Below are positions 8,149 through 16,795 of a DNA stretch of 43,936 bases, piece by piece. Position numbers and translations under genes: made by a program. This DNA comes from Cellulomonas sp. (GTDB lineage Bacteria; Actinomycetota; Actinomycetes; Actinomycetales; Cellulomonadaceae), in NCBI RefSeq assembly GCF_015234515.1, contig NZ_JADGMY010000008.1:1-43936 (forward strand). Reading direction: 5' to 3'. Under the pieces are notes generated by a model that saw only the letters and a program-made list of their open reading frames with translations, was not told the DNA's origin and ran no database searches. How positions within the stretch are numbered: the stretch's first letter is position 1; each line of letters starts with the position of its first letter.

Positions 8149-9474
8149 ATGAGCACGTCGCCCGAGACCCCCGTCACCGGCGGCGTCCCCCGCCCCCTGC
8201 TGGTGCGCACGGTCGAGTGCGACCTCCCCACGGGTGACGCCCCGGACGCCGCCGACCTGCTCGACCTGCTCGGTCCCGACGCCCCCCTCGCGTGGGTGCG
8301 TCGCGGCGACGGGCTCGTGGCGTGGGGCGAGGCCGTCCGCGTCGAGGTGCAGGGCGCCGACAGGTTCGCGGCCGCCGAGCGCGCGTGGCGGCAGGTCCTC
8401 GAGCACGCGATCGTCCGCGACGAGGTCCGGCTACCGGGCACCGGACCGGTCGCCTTCGGTTCGTTCGCGTTCGACGACGACTCCCCCGCTGGAGGCGTCG
8501 TCGTCGTGCCGCGCGTCGTCGTGGGCCGCCGCGACGGGCGGACGTGGCTGACGACCCTGAGCACCGCCGGCGAGCTCGGTCCGGCACCGCGGCTGGGCGA
8601 CGTCGTGCCCCACCGCCACGCACCGACCTCGCCGGGCGACGTCACCTACACCGACGGCGCGGTCGACGCCGACGCCTGGCTCGACGTGGTCGCGCACGGG
8701 ATCGCCGCGATCCGCGCGGGCGAGGTGGACAAGGTGGTGCTCGCGCGCGAGGTCCACGCACTCACCGAGCACCCGCTCGACGTGCGGTGGGCCCTGCAGC
8801 GGCTCGCCGACCGGTACCGCTCGTGCTGGACCTTCAGCGTCGACGGGATGATCGGCGCGACGCCCGAGCTGCTCGTGCGCTCGGAGCGCGGGCTCGTCAC
8901 GTCCCGGGTGCTGGCGGGCACGATCCGTCGCACGGGTGACGACGACGCCGACATGGGCCGCGCCGCGATCCTCGCGCACTCGTCGAAGGACCTCGAGGAG
9001 CACGAGTACGCCGTGACGTCGGTCGCGCGGGCGCTCGCGCCGTTCTGCTCGTCGTCGAACGTCCCCGACGTGCCGTTCGTCCTGCCGCTGCCGAACGTGC
9101 TGCACCTCGCGTCCGACGTCACCGGCGTCCTGACGGCGCCGCAGGGGGACGACGCGCACCCGTCCTCGCTCGCGCTCGCCGCGGCCCTGCACCCGACCGC
9201 CGCGGTGTGCGGCACCCCCACTCAGGCCGCGCGCGCGCTGATCACGCGCATCGAGGGCATGGACCGCGGCCGGTACGCGGGCCCGGTCGGCTGGTTCGGT
9301 GCCGACGGCGACGGCGAGTGGGGCATCGCGCTGCGCTCCGCCGAGGTGGACCGCGAGGACCCGCGGCGCCTGCGGCTGTTCGCCGGCTGCGGCGTCGTCG
9401 CCGCATCCGACCCGGCGGCGGAGCTCGCCGAGTCGCGCGCGAAGCTCGACCCCATGCGTCACGCGCTGTCCTGA
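8149..9474 (+). CDS. menF: Isochorismate synthase
   Basis: 441-residue chorismate-utilising enzyme that converts chorismate to isochorismate, the entry step of menaquinone synthesis. The C-terminal domain shows the family motifs in order: GEVDKVVLAREV, GATPELLVRSERG with VLAGTIRR, SSKDLEEHEYAV, HPTAAVCGTPTQAA, EGMDRGRYAGPVGWFGADGDGEWGIALRS (given here in part) and AGCGVVAASDPAAELAES with ESRAKLDPM at the end. These include the acidic magnesium ligands and the general-base lysine of MenF/EntC enzymes. The gene lacks a ribosome binding site but carries a leaderless-type -10. It converges on the HtrA gene, separated by a hairpin. MenF versus a siderophore isochorismate synthase is decided by the surrounding men genes. 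Confidence 0.93.
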   Translation: MSTSPETPVTGGVPRPLLVRTVECDLPTGDAPDAADLLDLLGPDAPLAWVRRGDGLVAWGEAVRVEVQGADRFAAAERAWRQVLEHAIVRDEVRLPGTGPVAFGSFAFDDDSPAGGVVVVPRVVVGRRDGRTWLTTLSTAGELGPAPRLGDVVPHRHAPTSPGDVTYTDGAVDADAWLDVVAHGIAAIRAGEVDKVVLAREVHALTEHPLDVRWALQRLADRYRSCWTFSVDGMIGATPELLVRSERGLVTSRVLAGTIRRTGDDDADMGRAAILAHSSKDLEEHEYAVTSVARALAPFCSSSNVPDVPFVLPLPNVLHLASDVTGVLTAPQGDDAHPSSLALAAALHPTAAVCGTPTQAARALITRIEGMDRGRYAGPVGWFGADGDGEWGIALRSAEVDREDPRRLRLFAGCGVVAASDPAAELAESRAKLDPMRHALS

Positions 9475-9523
9475 CCTCGCCGCGCCGGGCGCGCGAGGGC
9501 GGGACGTGCGGCGGGACGCACGA

Positions 9524-9558
9524 GGGCCCGCCGCGAGAGGGGGACCCACGGCGGGCCC
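9524..9558. terminator. Hairpin between convergent menF and htrA
   Basis: GGGCCCGCCG (9524-9533) pairs perfectly with CGGCGGGCCC (9549-9558) around a 15-base loop, and pairing resumes outward after a small bulge. No T-tract. Its position between convergent genes suggests bidirectional termination. The rest of 9475-9672 shows no gene. Confidence 0.5.
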
Positions 9559-9672
9559 GTGCGCGCACGACGGCGCGGCGCCGGGACCGCGGACGTGACG
9601 CGGTCGGCGCTGCGCACCGTGGCGCGGCGCCCGGGCGCGGCCCGCGTCACCGGGGGCCGCGCCCGAGTCCGA

Positions 9673-11211
9673 TCAGCCCTGGCCCTGCTGCTGCTGCAGC
9701 CACTCCCAGAGCTCGTCGGGCGTCATGCCGCCGGGCAGACCGCCGCCGTCCTGACCCTGGCCCTGGCCCTCGCCCTGGCCGCCCTGGTCCGGCTGGGGGG
9801 CCGCGCCGAAGTCGTCCGGCCGCGTGGCGAGCGTGACGTCCAGCTCGATCGCCTTGCCGTCCCGCACGACCGTCAGCGTGGCCTCGTCACCCGAGGACAT
9901 CGCACGGACGAACGCGGTGAGCGACTCGGCGCCGCCCACGGGCTCGTCCCCGATCGCGACGATGACGTCGCCGACCTGGACCCCCGCCTCCCCGGCGGGC
10001 GAGCCCTCGGTGACGCTCTCGACGACGGCGCCCCGACGCGTGATGCCGTCGGCGGTGGCCGTGCCGTCGGACAGCGTGACGCCCAGGAAGGCGTGCTCGG
10101 CCTGCCCGTTGTCGATGAGCTGCGACGCGATGTTCTTCGCGAGGTTCACGGGGATCGCGAAGCCCAGCCCGATCGATCCCGACTGCTGGCTCAGCGTCGC
10201 GATCGACGACGTGATGCCGATGACCCGGCCCGTGGCGTCGAACAGCGGACCCCCGGAGTTGCCGGGGTTGACCGCGGCGTCCACCTGGATGGCGTTCGTC
10301 ACCGCACCGTCGGCACCGTCCACGCCCTGCGTGGAGACAGGACGGTCGACGGCCGAGACGATGCCTGTGGTCACCGTGTTCGCCAGACCGAGGGGGTTGC
10401 CCACGGCCATCACCGGGTCGCCCACCTTCACGTCGTCGGAGTTGCCGAGCGCGGCCGCCTGCAGGTCGTCAGGGGCGTCGAGGATCCGCACGACCGCGAG
10501 GTCCGTGGCCGCGTCCGTGCCGACCACCTCGGCCTCGAAGATGCGGCCGTCGGTGAGCGTCACGCGGACGTTGCCCTGCGCACCGGAGACCACGTGGTCG
10601 TTGGTCAGCACGTACCCGGAGTCGTCGATGACGAAGCCGGAGCCCTGCCCGCCGCCGGACTGCGTCTGCACGTCGATCGCGACGACGGAGCCCTGCACGG
10701 CCGCGGCGACGCGCTGCCAGTCCGGGTCCTCCACGCTCGATCCCGTGACGGGCGCCTGGTCGCTGTCGGAGCGGCCGAGGTCCGCGATCGACGACGAGCG
10801 GTCGGACGCGCCGGGCCGGTCCAGGTAGTCGAGGGTCGCCACCGACCCGCCACCGACGAGCAGCCCGACGACTGCGGCGGACGCGATCCACGCCCAGGTC
10901 CGCGAGCTCTTGCGACGCTGCGGGTCCGCCGGCGCCGCCCACGGGTCGGACGGCGGGGTCGCGCCCGGGGGCACCTGGCCCGGAGCGGCGCTGGTGGCGC
11001 CGAACGCGGCACCCGGAGCGTGCTCGGCGCCGCCGGCCGGGTTGCCGGTGCCGCGCTGGGCCGACTCGTAGCGCGCCCACTGCTGCGCGGGGGTCAGGCG
11101 CGGCTCGGCGGCGGGCGCGGTGGCGCCGGTCGCGGGCAGCGGCTGGGTGGCGCGGACGTCCGGTCCGGTGGTTCCGGCGGCGGGCCGCGGCTCGGGGGTG
11201 GAAGTGGTCAT
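9673..11211 (-). CDS. HtrA/DegP-type membrane serine protease with PDZ domain
   Basis: 512-residue trypsin-like protease of the HtrA family, which degrades or processes misfolded exported proteins. Layout: Pro/Ala-rich cytoplasmic segment (1-100), one transmembrane helix (about 106-126), protease domain with the triad H206 in TNDHVV, D237 in ATDLAVV and S319 in NPGNSGGPL, one PDZ domain (about 376-465) with a LGV-type carboxylate loop, and a Gly/Gln-rich tail that ends in WLQQQQGQG. The ATG at 11211 is chosen because AAGGAGG lies five bases upstream; the longer open frame enters menD. It follows menD on the same strand after 106 bases that include a probable terminator, so it may be expressed apart from the men genes. 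Confidence 0.93.
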   Translation of the reverse strand: MTTSTPEPRPAAGTTGPDVRATQPLPATGATAPAAEPRLTPAQQWARYESAQRGTGNPAGGAEHAPGAAFGATSAAPGQVPPGATPPSDPWAAPADPQRRKSSRTWAWIASAAVVGLLVGGGSVATLDYLDRPGASDRSSSIADLGRSDSDQAPVTGSSVEDPDWQRVAAAVQGSVVAIDVQTQSGGGQGSGFVIDDSGYVLTNDHVVSGAQGNVRVTLTDGRIFEAEVVGTDAATDLAVVRILDAPDDLQAAALGNSDDVKVGDPVMAVGNPLGLANTVTTGIVSAVDRPVSTQGVDGADGAVTNAIQVDAAVNPGNSGGPLFDATGRVIGITSSIATLSQQSGSIGLGFAIPVNLAKNIASQLIDNGQAEHAFLGVTLSDGTATADGITRRGAVVESVTEGSPAGEAGVQVGDVIVAIGDEPVGGAESLTAFVRAMSSGDEATLTVVRDGKAIELDVTLATRPDDFGAAPQPDQGGQGEGQGQGQDGGGLPGGMTPDELWEWLQQQQGQG

Positions 11212-11287
11212 GGGTGCCTCCTTGTCGGCTCCCATCACACCGCGTCGCCCTGGGATCGGCCTCTCAGGGGGCTGGGAGTTTCCTGTG

Positions 11288-11317
11288 AAAAACCCGGGTG
11301 GGTCGTCCGCGCCGGGC
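11288..11317 (-). terminator. Probable intrinsic terminator after menD
   Basis: On the minus strand GCCCGG directly after the menD stop can pair with CCGGGT, followed by TTTTT (11292-11288). The stem is only six pairs with a 14-base loop, but a T-tract is rare in this GC-rich window. Confidence 0.45.
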
Positions 11318-13261
11318 TCAGGACAGCGGTGACAGTGCCTTGTCGACGGCCGCCGCGACCTCGGTGGCCAGGCGTTCTCCCAGCGAGCGCCGGTGCGCGC
11401 GGTCCACCCGCACCTCGACCACGCTCGTCCCCGTCCCGGGCGCCGCGAGCGCGGGCAGCAGGCCGTCGGTGTCGACGACCCGCGTGTGCCGCACGCCGTA
11501 CGCGGCGCACAGCGCGGCGACGTCGACCCCGTGCGGCGTCGCGAACACGCGCTCGAACACGTCGGCACGTCCCGGGTCGCCGTGCTCCAGCGTCGCGAAC
11601 ACCGAGCCGCCGTCGTCGTTCGAGACGACGAGCTGCAGGTCGACCGACGGCTCCGCCGGGCCCCGTAGCAGCCCGCCCACGTCGTGCAGGAACGTCAGGT
11701 CACCGAGGTAGGCCCGCACGCGCCGGTGCGGCAGCCCGAGCGCCACACCCGTGGCGGTGGCGATCGTGCCGTCGATGCCGGCCAGGCCGCGGTTGGCGAG
11801 CACGAGCGGCGCCAGGTCCCAGCGAGCGACGAGGTCGAGGTCCCGCACGGGGTTGGACGAGCCGACGACGAGCACGTCGTCGGGCGCACTCGCACGCGCC
11901 ACCGCACGCGCCAGCGCCCACCCGCTGACGCGGGGACCGCTGCGCGACCGGCGCGCGTCCTCGGGGGTGTCGAGGATGCCGGCGAGCACGTCCTGCGCGG
12001 CGGCGTCGGCGGTGCGCCACGCGTCGAGCCATCCCGCCGGGGCACCCACCCGGCCCTGCCGCATGCGCCACGGGACCTCGAGCAGCACCTGGGAGGCGTT
12101 GCGCGCGGCGTCGGGCCAGTCCGTGCCGCGGGGCGCGACGACCAGCACGTCGACGTCGGGACGCGCGAGCAGCGCCTGGACGGGGCGGCTCAGGGTCGGG
12201 CGGCCGAGCACGACGACACGCCCCACCCGCCCGCCGAGCCGCTCGTCGGCGAGCAGGAGCCGGTAGGCGCCGACCGCGTTCGGGCCCTGCCGGGCGCCGG
12301 ACGACGGCTCGGCCAGCAGCGGCCACCCGTTCGCCTCGGCCAGGCGAGCCGCCCCGGGCCCCGCGCCGTCGCCCGCCACCACGACCGTGGGGACCGCGCC
12401 GCGCGCCCGCCGCGACGGCCGCGCGCGCTCCCCCGCCTCGTCGACCGGCTCGACGACGACCGGGACGGCCCCCGTCGACGCGGCCCACTGCTCCGTGGGC
12501 TGGGCGCGACCGGCGACGTGCGACAGGCCGGCGTCGGAGGCGGCGGGCCACGGCTCGTCGCCCGGGACGAGCGGCTCGCGGAACGCGAGGTTAAGGTGCA
12601 CCGGCCCCGGGTCACCCGTGCGGGCCCCGGTCGCGGCGGCCAGGGCCCGCGACACCGCACGCCGCAGGTCCCGGTCCTCGCCCGGCAGGCCGCTCGGTGC
12701 GGGGACGTCCACGGCGAGCCGCACCGAGGACCCGAACAGCTGCGCCTGCTCGGTCGTCTGGTTGGCCCCGGTCCCGCGCAGCTCGTGCGGCCGGTCGGCC
12801 GTGAGCAGCACGAGGGGCAGTCCCGCGTGACGGGCCTCGAGGACGGCCGGGTGCAGGTTCGCCACGGCCGTGCCGGACGTCGTGACGACCGCGACGGGGC
12901 GCGCGGCACCCGGTCCGCGCTCGCCCGCGTGCACGGACGCCTTAGCCAGGCCGAGCGCGAGGAACCCCGCGTCCCGCTCGTCGACGCGCACGTGCAGCCG
13001 GATCGCGGGCGCGCCCGCGGGGCGCTCGTCGTCGGGGCGGGCCGCGTCGGCGAAGGCGTACGCGAGGGGCGCGCTGCGCGACCCGGGCGCGAGCACGACG
13101 TCCCGCACACCGAGCGCCGCGAGCGCCTGCACCAGGACCCGGGCCGCCGCGACGGCGGGCGACGGCGGGCGCCCGCCGTCGCCCGGCACGACCGTCGCGT
13201 CCCGCCGCCGTCGGCGGCGGGCGGGCTGGTCCTCGGGCGGGGGCGTCACGCCCGCCATCAT
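11318..13261 (-). CDS. menD: 2-succinyl-5-enolpyruvyl-6-hydroxy-3-cyclohexene-1-carboxylate synthase
   Basis: 647-residue thiamine-diphosphate enzyme that joins isochorismate with 2-oxoglutarate (SEPHCHC synthase). The N-terminal domain has the MenD signature VLAPGSRSAPLAYAFADAAR, then the Pyr-domain region TSGTAVANLHPAVLEA and HLNLAFREPLVP; the C-terminal domain has the cofactor motif YLGDLTFLHDVGGLLRG and VVSNDDGGSVFATLEHG. It is longer than the usual 550-580 residues, because of a basic N-terminal leader and extra linkers. The start is the ATG at 13261, which forms an ATGA overlap with the menC stop, or the adjacent ATG at 13258. The open frame further upstream is inside menC. Transcribed with menC. 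Confidence 0.95.
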   Translation of the reverse strand: MMAGVTPPPEDQPARRRRRRDATVVPGDGGRPPSPAVAAARVLVQALAALGVRDVVLAPGSRSAPLAYAFADAARPDDERPAGAPAIRLHVRVDERDAGFLALGLAKASVHAGERGPGAARPVAVVTTSGTAVANLHPAVLEARHAGLPLVLLTADRPHELRGTGANQTTEQAQLFGSSVRLAVDVPAPSGLPGEDRDLRRAVSRALAAATGARTGDPGPVHLNLAFREPLVPGDEPWPAASDAGLSHVAGRAQPTEQWAASTGAVPVVVEPVDEAGERARPSRRARGAVPTVVVAGDGAGPGAARLAEANGWPLLAEPSSGARQGPNAVGAYRLLLADERLGGRVGRVVVLGRPTLSRPVQALLARPDVDVLVVAPRGTDWPDAARNASQVLLEVPWRMRQGRVGAPAGWLDAWRTADAAAQDVLAGILDTPEDARRSRSGPRVSGWALARAVARASAPDDVLVVGSSNPVRDLDLVARWDLAPLVLANRGLAGIDGTIATATGVALGLPHRRVRAYLGDLTFLHDVGGLLRGPAEPSVDLQLVVSNDDGGSVFATLEHGDPGRADVFERVFATPHGVDVAALCAAYGVRHTRVVDTDGLLPALAAPGTGTSVVEVRVDRAHRRSLGERLATEVAAAVDKALSPLS

Positions 13262-14214
13262 GCCCGAGCCCGCACGGCCGTGAGCCTGCCGGCCCAGCGG
13301 GCCACGAGCGCGGGCGGTGCCGCCGCCGCGTCCACCAGCGCCAGGGACGGCACGGGCCGCCGGACCTCGATCGCGCCGTCGTGCGGCAGCAGCGGGTCGC
13401 TCACGAGGTCGTCGGCGAGCAGCGCCGCGGTGGCCAGACCGCACGCGTACGGCAGCTCCGGCAGGGCGCCGGCGAGCGCGAGCCCGGCGGCCAGCCCGAC
13501 CGACGTCTCGAGCGCCGACGACACGACCACGGGCAGACCCGCCTGCTCGGCCAGCCGCAGGCAGGCGCGCACGCCGCCGAGCGGCTGCACCTTCAGGACG
13601 ATCACGTCGGCCGCGTGCCGCCGGACCACCGCGAGCGGGTCGTCCGTGCGGCGCACCGCCTCGTCCGCCGCGAGCGGCACGTGCGTCCGGCGCCGCAGGG
13701 CGGCCAGGTCGTCGACCCCGGGCACGGGCTGCTCGGCGTACTCCAGGCCACCGGCGGCGCGGTCGAGGGCCGCCAGGCGTGTCACGGCCGTGTCGACGTC
13801 CCAGGCCGCGTTGGCGTCGACACGGATCGCGCCGTCCGGGCCCAACGCGTCACGCACGGCCTCGAGCCGGGCCTCGTCGGCACCGGCGGGCTGCCCGGGC
13901 TCGGCCACCTTGACCTTCGCGGTGCGGCACCCCCCGGAGCCGGTGACGATGCGGTGCGCGTGCGCGGGGTCGACCGCGGGGACCGTCACGTTCACGGGGA
14001 CGTGCGTGCGCACGGGCGCCGGCCAGCCGTCGTCGGCCGCCTCGCGCGCCGCGCGCCACCAGCGCACGGCCGCGGCGTCGTCGTAGTCCCAGAAGGGGCT
14101 GAACTCGCCCCACCCCGCGTCACCGCGCACGAGCACGCCGTCGCGTCGGGTCAGGCCGCGGAACCGGGTGCGCAACGGCACGTCCCACACGACGACGTCC
14201 GGCTCCGCACCCAC
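13258..14214 (-). CDS. menC: o-Succinylbenzoate synthase
   Basis: 318-residue enolase-superfamily enzyme that dehydrates SHCHC to o-succinylbenzoate. Catalytic and metal residues are visible in the expected order: K100 and K102 in TAKVKV, D133 in VDANAAW, E161 in EYAEQPV, D184 in LAADEAV and K208 in IVLKVQP. The GTG at 14214 is preceded not by a ribosome binding site but by TAACCT six bases upstream, so it is probably leaderless. It heads the menC-menD transcript and diverges from menB, with the two leaderless promoters about 75 bases apart. Confidence 0.95.
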   Translation of the reverse strand: MGAEPDVVVWDVPLRTRFRGLTRRDGVLVRGDAGWGEFSPFWDYDDAAAVRWWRAAREAADDGWPAPVRTHVPVNVTVPAVDPAHAHRIVTGSGGCRTAKVKVAEPGQPAGADEARLEAVRDALGPDGAIRVDANAAWDVDTAVTRLAALDRAAGGLEYAEQPVPGVDDLAALRRRTHVPLAADEAVRRTDDPLAVVRRHAADVIVLKVQPLGGVRACLRLAEQAGLPVVVSSALETSVGLAAGLALAGALPELPYACGLATAALLADDLVSDPLLPHDGAIEVRRPVPSLALVDAAAAPPALVARWAGRLTAVRARA

Positions 14215-14226
14215 GACCCCAGGTTA
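14215..14226 (-). promoter_or_regulatory. Leaderless-type -10 of menC
   Basis: On the minus strand TAACCT (14226-14221) stands exactly six bases before the GTG start of menC, with no Shine-Dalgarno sequence. Confidence 0.55.
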
Positions 14227-14299
14227 AGCCGCACGCGCACCTCCACCGACCGGCGGTGCAGCCGCGAGCGAGGTGGCGGGGCGGCCCCGGGTGCGTCGT

Positions 14300-14311
14300 T
14301 AGGGTGGTGGC
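14300..14311 (+). promoter_or_regulatory. Leaderless-type -10 of menB
   Basis: TAGGGT (14300-14305) stands exactly six bases before the GTG start of menB. The interval contains GGTGG but too close to the start to serve as a ribosome binding site. Confidence 0.55.
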
Positions 14312-15295
14312 GTGAGTGAGAACGGCAGCCCCGCCCCCCTGCCCGCGCGCGTCTCGGAGACGTTCGACCCGACACGGTGGCGCGAGGTCGCGGGGTTCGA
14401 GCACCTCACCGACATCACCTACCACCGCGGACGCGCGCGCCCCACGGCCGAGCAGGCGGCGGCCGGTGCCACCGAGCGTGACCTGCCGGTGGTCCGGGTG
14501 GCGTTCGACCGCCCCGAGGTGCGCAACGCGTTCCGCCCGCACACCGTCGACGAGCTGTACGCGGTCCTGGACCACGCCCGGACGACGTCCGACGTCGGCA
14601 CGGTGCTGCTGACCGGCAACGGCCCGTCGCCCAAGGACGGCGGCTGGGCGTTCTGCTCCGGCGGGGACCAGCGCATCCGCGGTCGCGACGGCTACCGGTA
14701 CGCCGACGGCGAGACGGCCGCGGCCGTCGACCCGGCACGCGCGGGCCGCCTGCACATCCTCGAGGTGCAGCGCCTGATCCGGACGATGCCGAAGGTCGTC
14801 GTGGCGCTCGTCAACGGGTGGGCCGCCGGCGGCGGGCACTCCCTGCACGTCGTGGCCGACCTGACGATCGCGAGCCGCGAGCACGCGCGCTTCATGCAGA
14901 CCGACGCGAACGTCGGGTCCTTCGACGGCGGCTACGGGTCGGCCCTGCTCGCGCGGCAGGTGGGGCAGAAGCGCGCGCGGGAGATCTTCTTCCTGGCGCG
15001 GGAGTACTCGGCGGACGACGCCCTCGCGTGGGGGGCCGTGAACGACGTCGTCGCGCACGCGGACCTCGAGGACGCGGGCCTGGAGTACGCGCGCATCCTG
15101 GCGACGAAGTCGCCGCAGGCCGTGCGGATGCTGAAGTTCGCGTTCAACCTGGCCGACGACGGGCTGGCCGGTCAGCAGGTCTTCGCCGGTGAGGCGACCC
15201 GCCTGGCGTACATGACGGACGAGGCCGTCGAGGGACGCGACGCGTTCCTGCAGCGACGCGACCCCGACTGGTCGGGGTTCCCGTACGCCTACTGA
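14312..15295 (+). CDS. menB: 1,4-Dihydroxy-2-naphthoyl-CoA synthase
   Basis: 327-residue crotonase-fold enzyme that closes the naphthoquinone ring from o-succinylbenzoyl-CoA. Oxyanion-hole segments AFCSGGDQRIRG (about residues 113-124) and NGWAAGGGHSLHVVADL (168-184) and the active-site stretch QTDANVGSFDGGYGS (196-210) are visible; the protein ends in GFPYAY as MenB enzymes typically do. D198 in QTDANVGSFDGG marks the aspartate-type MenB, as in Mycobacterium, instead of the glycine of bicarbonate-dependent enzymes such as that of E. coli. GTG start at 14312 with a leaderless promoter. Single gene, convergent with a small membrane protein. Confidence 0.97.
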   Translation: MSENGSPAPLPARVSETFDPTRWREVAGFEHLTDITYHRGRARPTAEQAAAGATERDLPVVRVAFDRPEVRNAFRPHTVDELYAVLDHARTTSDVGTVLLTGNGPSPKDGGWAFCSGGDQRIRGRDGYRYADGETAAAVDPARAGRLHILEVQRLIRTMPKVVVALVNGWAAGGGHSLHVVADLTIASREHARFMQTDANVGSFDGGYGSALLARQVGQKRAREIFFLAREYSADDALAWGAVNDVVAHADLEDAGLEYARILATKSPQAVRMLKFAFNLADDGLAGQQVFAGEATRLAYMTDEAVEGRDAFLQRRDPDWSGFPYAY

Positions 15296-15304
15296 CGCGG
15301 TGCC

Positions 15305-15324
15305 CGTCGGGCGTCGTCCCGACG
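15305..15324. terminator. Hairpin between menB and the convergent small gene
   Basis: CGTCGGG and CCCGACG form a perfect seven-pair stem with a six-base loop, ten bases past the menB stop. No T-tract. Confidence 0.4.
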
Positions 15325-15329
15325 TGCCG

Positions 15330-15521
15330 TCAGGACGTCCCCACCCAGGACGACAGGTCGACGAGGGTCGCGACCATCGCGCCGCCGCCGACCAGCAGCG
15401 CCACCAGGACGACGCCGGCGACCACGACGGCCACGGCGGAGCGCACCGAGTGGTCCTCGGGCTCGTGGCGACGCGACGACGCCGGGCGGACGGTGACGGG
15501 GAGCGGGGTGTGTGCGGCCAT
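15330..15521 (-). CDS. Small single-helix membrane protein of unknown function
   Basis: 63-residue predicted protein I do not recognise. Residues 1-27 are polar and basic (RPASSRRHEPEDHS), residues 28-52 form one strongly hydrophobic helix rich in Val and Ala, and the C-terminus is short (DLSSWVGTS). By the positive-inside rule the N-terminus is cytoplasmic. The start ATG at 15521 has GAGG very close upstream (two bases), which is not ideal, so the start is uncertain. It lies between menB (convergent) and the DUF3048 lipoprotein gene (same strand, 158 bases downstream of its stop). A hydrophobic stretch bounded by charges supports a real gene over a shadow frame. Confidence 0.55.
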   Translation of the reverse strand: MAAHTPLPVTVRPASSRRHEPEDHSVRSAVAVVVAGVVLVALLVGGGAMVATLVDLSSWVGTS

Positions 15522-15679
15522 GCCCTCAGCGTCGCCGGTGCCGGGGCGCGGACGCGTCGGCCCGCAGGACGGTCCGTGACGGCCGGACCCACCCCCCTGG
15601 GTCGCGCCGCCTCCACCGTGAGGAGGACGGCACGGCCGACGTTGTCCTCCCCAGGTATCGCGGCGAGGCCGCGGGGCCG

Positions 15680-16795
15680 TCAGGAGATCGTCAGCGAGCC
15701 CTTCCCGGCGGGGACCAGCTCGACCCACGTGTTGCCCGGCGCGAGGCTCGCCTCGGAGCCGTCGGGCAGGAGCAGCCGCATCGGCTGGTCCTGGGCGTCC
15801 TTCTGCCACCGCGCGGCGACGGTCTTGCCGCCCGTCGCGACGACCGCGTCCCCGGAGCCGACGAGCTCGTAGGTGGGGACGGGTGCACCGCCCTGCGCGC
15901 CGTACCCCGTGTTCGGGTGCGGTGCGGTGATCGCGACGACGTTGACGGCCGACAGCCGGGCACCGTTCGCCGCCGTCGCGGGCGTCGAGCCCTCGGACCG
16001 CAGCCACGTGCCCGTGCCGGCGTCCCAGGTCCACGTCGGCTGCGACTGGCCCGAGAGCCGGAACGCGAGCGTCCCTGCCGGCGTCCCCGCGGTCACCGCC
16101 GCCGCGCGGTCGGCGCTGCGCGCGAACCCGAACTGCTCGGCGGGTGCGGTGCGCCCGGGCTCGGCGATGCCCCACCACGTGGCGAGCGACCCGTACACGT
16201 TGTGCGGGGCCTTGCGCGTGCGCACGCGCTCCAGCCCCGGCGCGCCGGCGTCGTGCGAGATCTGCTGCACGCCCGACGCAGCCACCAGCTCGACGATCCC
16301 CGGCTGCCCGCCCGAGAACGCGAGCATGCCGCCCAGCGGCGCCATGATCTGCGGGTCCATGGGGCGCACCGACCGGATCGGCCCGACCTGCTCGGGGGCC
16401 TGGGAGTGGAAGACGGCGACGAGGCGCGAGACCTCGAACTCGATGATGGTCTCCCAGACCACGTCGGCCTGGTCGAGACCCGACTGCGGGCGCGCGGCGG
16501 ACGTGTTCTCGATCTTCACGCCGATCGCCGGGCGCGGGTCGGGCGCGCCCTCCACACCGGTGAGCGGCCACGTCGCCGGCACCTCGGGCGCGGGGACGGC
16601 CTGCTTGTCGGCGGCGACGTCCGCGCGCGCGGTGACCGTGGGTGCCGGCGTCGCCGCCGGAGACCCGCACGCGGCGAGCGCGAGGAGCGCGCCGGTGGCC
16701 ACCAGGGCACCCGCGCGGCCCCGCCACGCGTGCGCCGGACCCGTGCGCACCGGACCCCTGCGCATCGAACCCCTGCGTGCCACCGTCGCTGCCAT
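15680..16795 (-). CDS. DUF3048 domain-containing lipoprotein
   Basis: 371-residue exported lipoprotein. A basic N-region (RRGSMRRGPVRTG) and hydrophobic core lead to the lipobox LAAC with Cys43. The body has the DUF3048 (YerB-like) hallmarks: pigment-like SAARPQSGLDQADVVWE, then GPIRSVRPMDPQIM and a C-terminal region with RWQKDAQDQPMRLLLPDG and GNTWVELVP. The function of this family is not established; it is predicted to face the outside. Of two adjacent ATG codons the one at 16795 is chosen because GGGAG then stands five bases upstream; 16798 is the alternative. Divergent from menE. A TAGAGT -10-like hexamer on the minus strand at 16896-16891 could drive it. Confidence 0.88.
   Translation of the reverse strand: MAATVARRGSMRRGPVRTGPAHAWRGRAGALVATGALLALAACGSPAATPAPTVTARADVAADKQAVPAPEVPATWPLTGVEGAPDPRPAIGVKIENTSAARPQSGLDQADVVWETIIEFEVSRLVAVFHSQAPEQVGPIRSVRPMDPQIMAPLGGMLAFSGGQPGIVELVAASGVQQISHDAGAPGLERVRTRKAPHNVYGSLATWWGIAEPGRTAPAEQFGFARSADRAAAVTAGTPAGTLAFRLSGQSQPTWTWDAGTGTWLRSEGSTPATAANGARLSAVNVVAITAPHPNTGYGAQGGAPVPTYELVGSGDAVVATGGKTVAARWQKDAQDQPMRLLLPDGSEASLAPGNTWVELVPAGKGSLTIS

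Noticed and set aside
11281..11296. Second Rex site (TGTGAAAAACCCGG) between menD and htrA
   Set aside because: Only one half site is present; the other arm does not match TTCACA. The sequence is better explained by the menD terminator.
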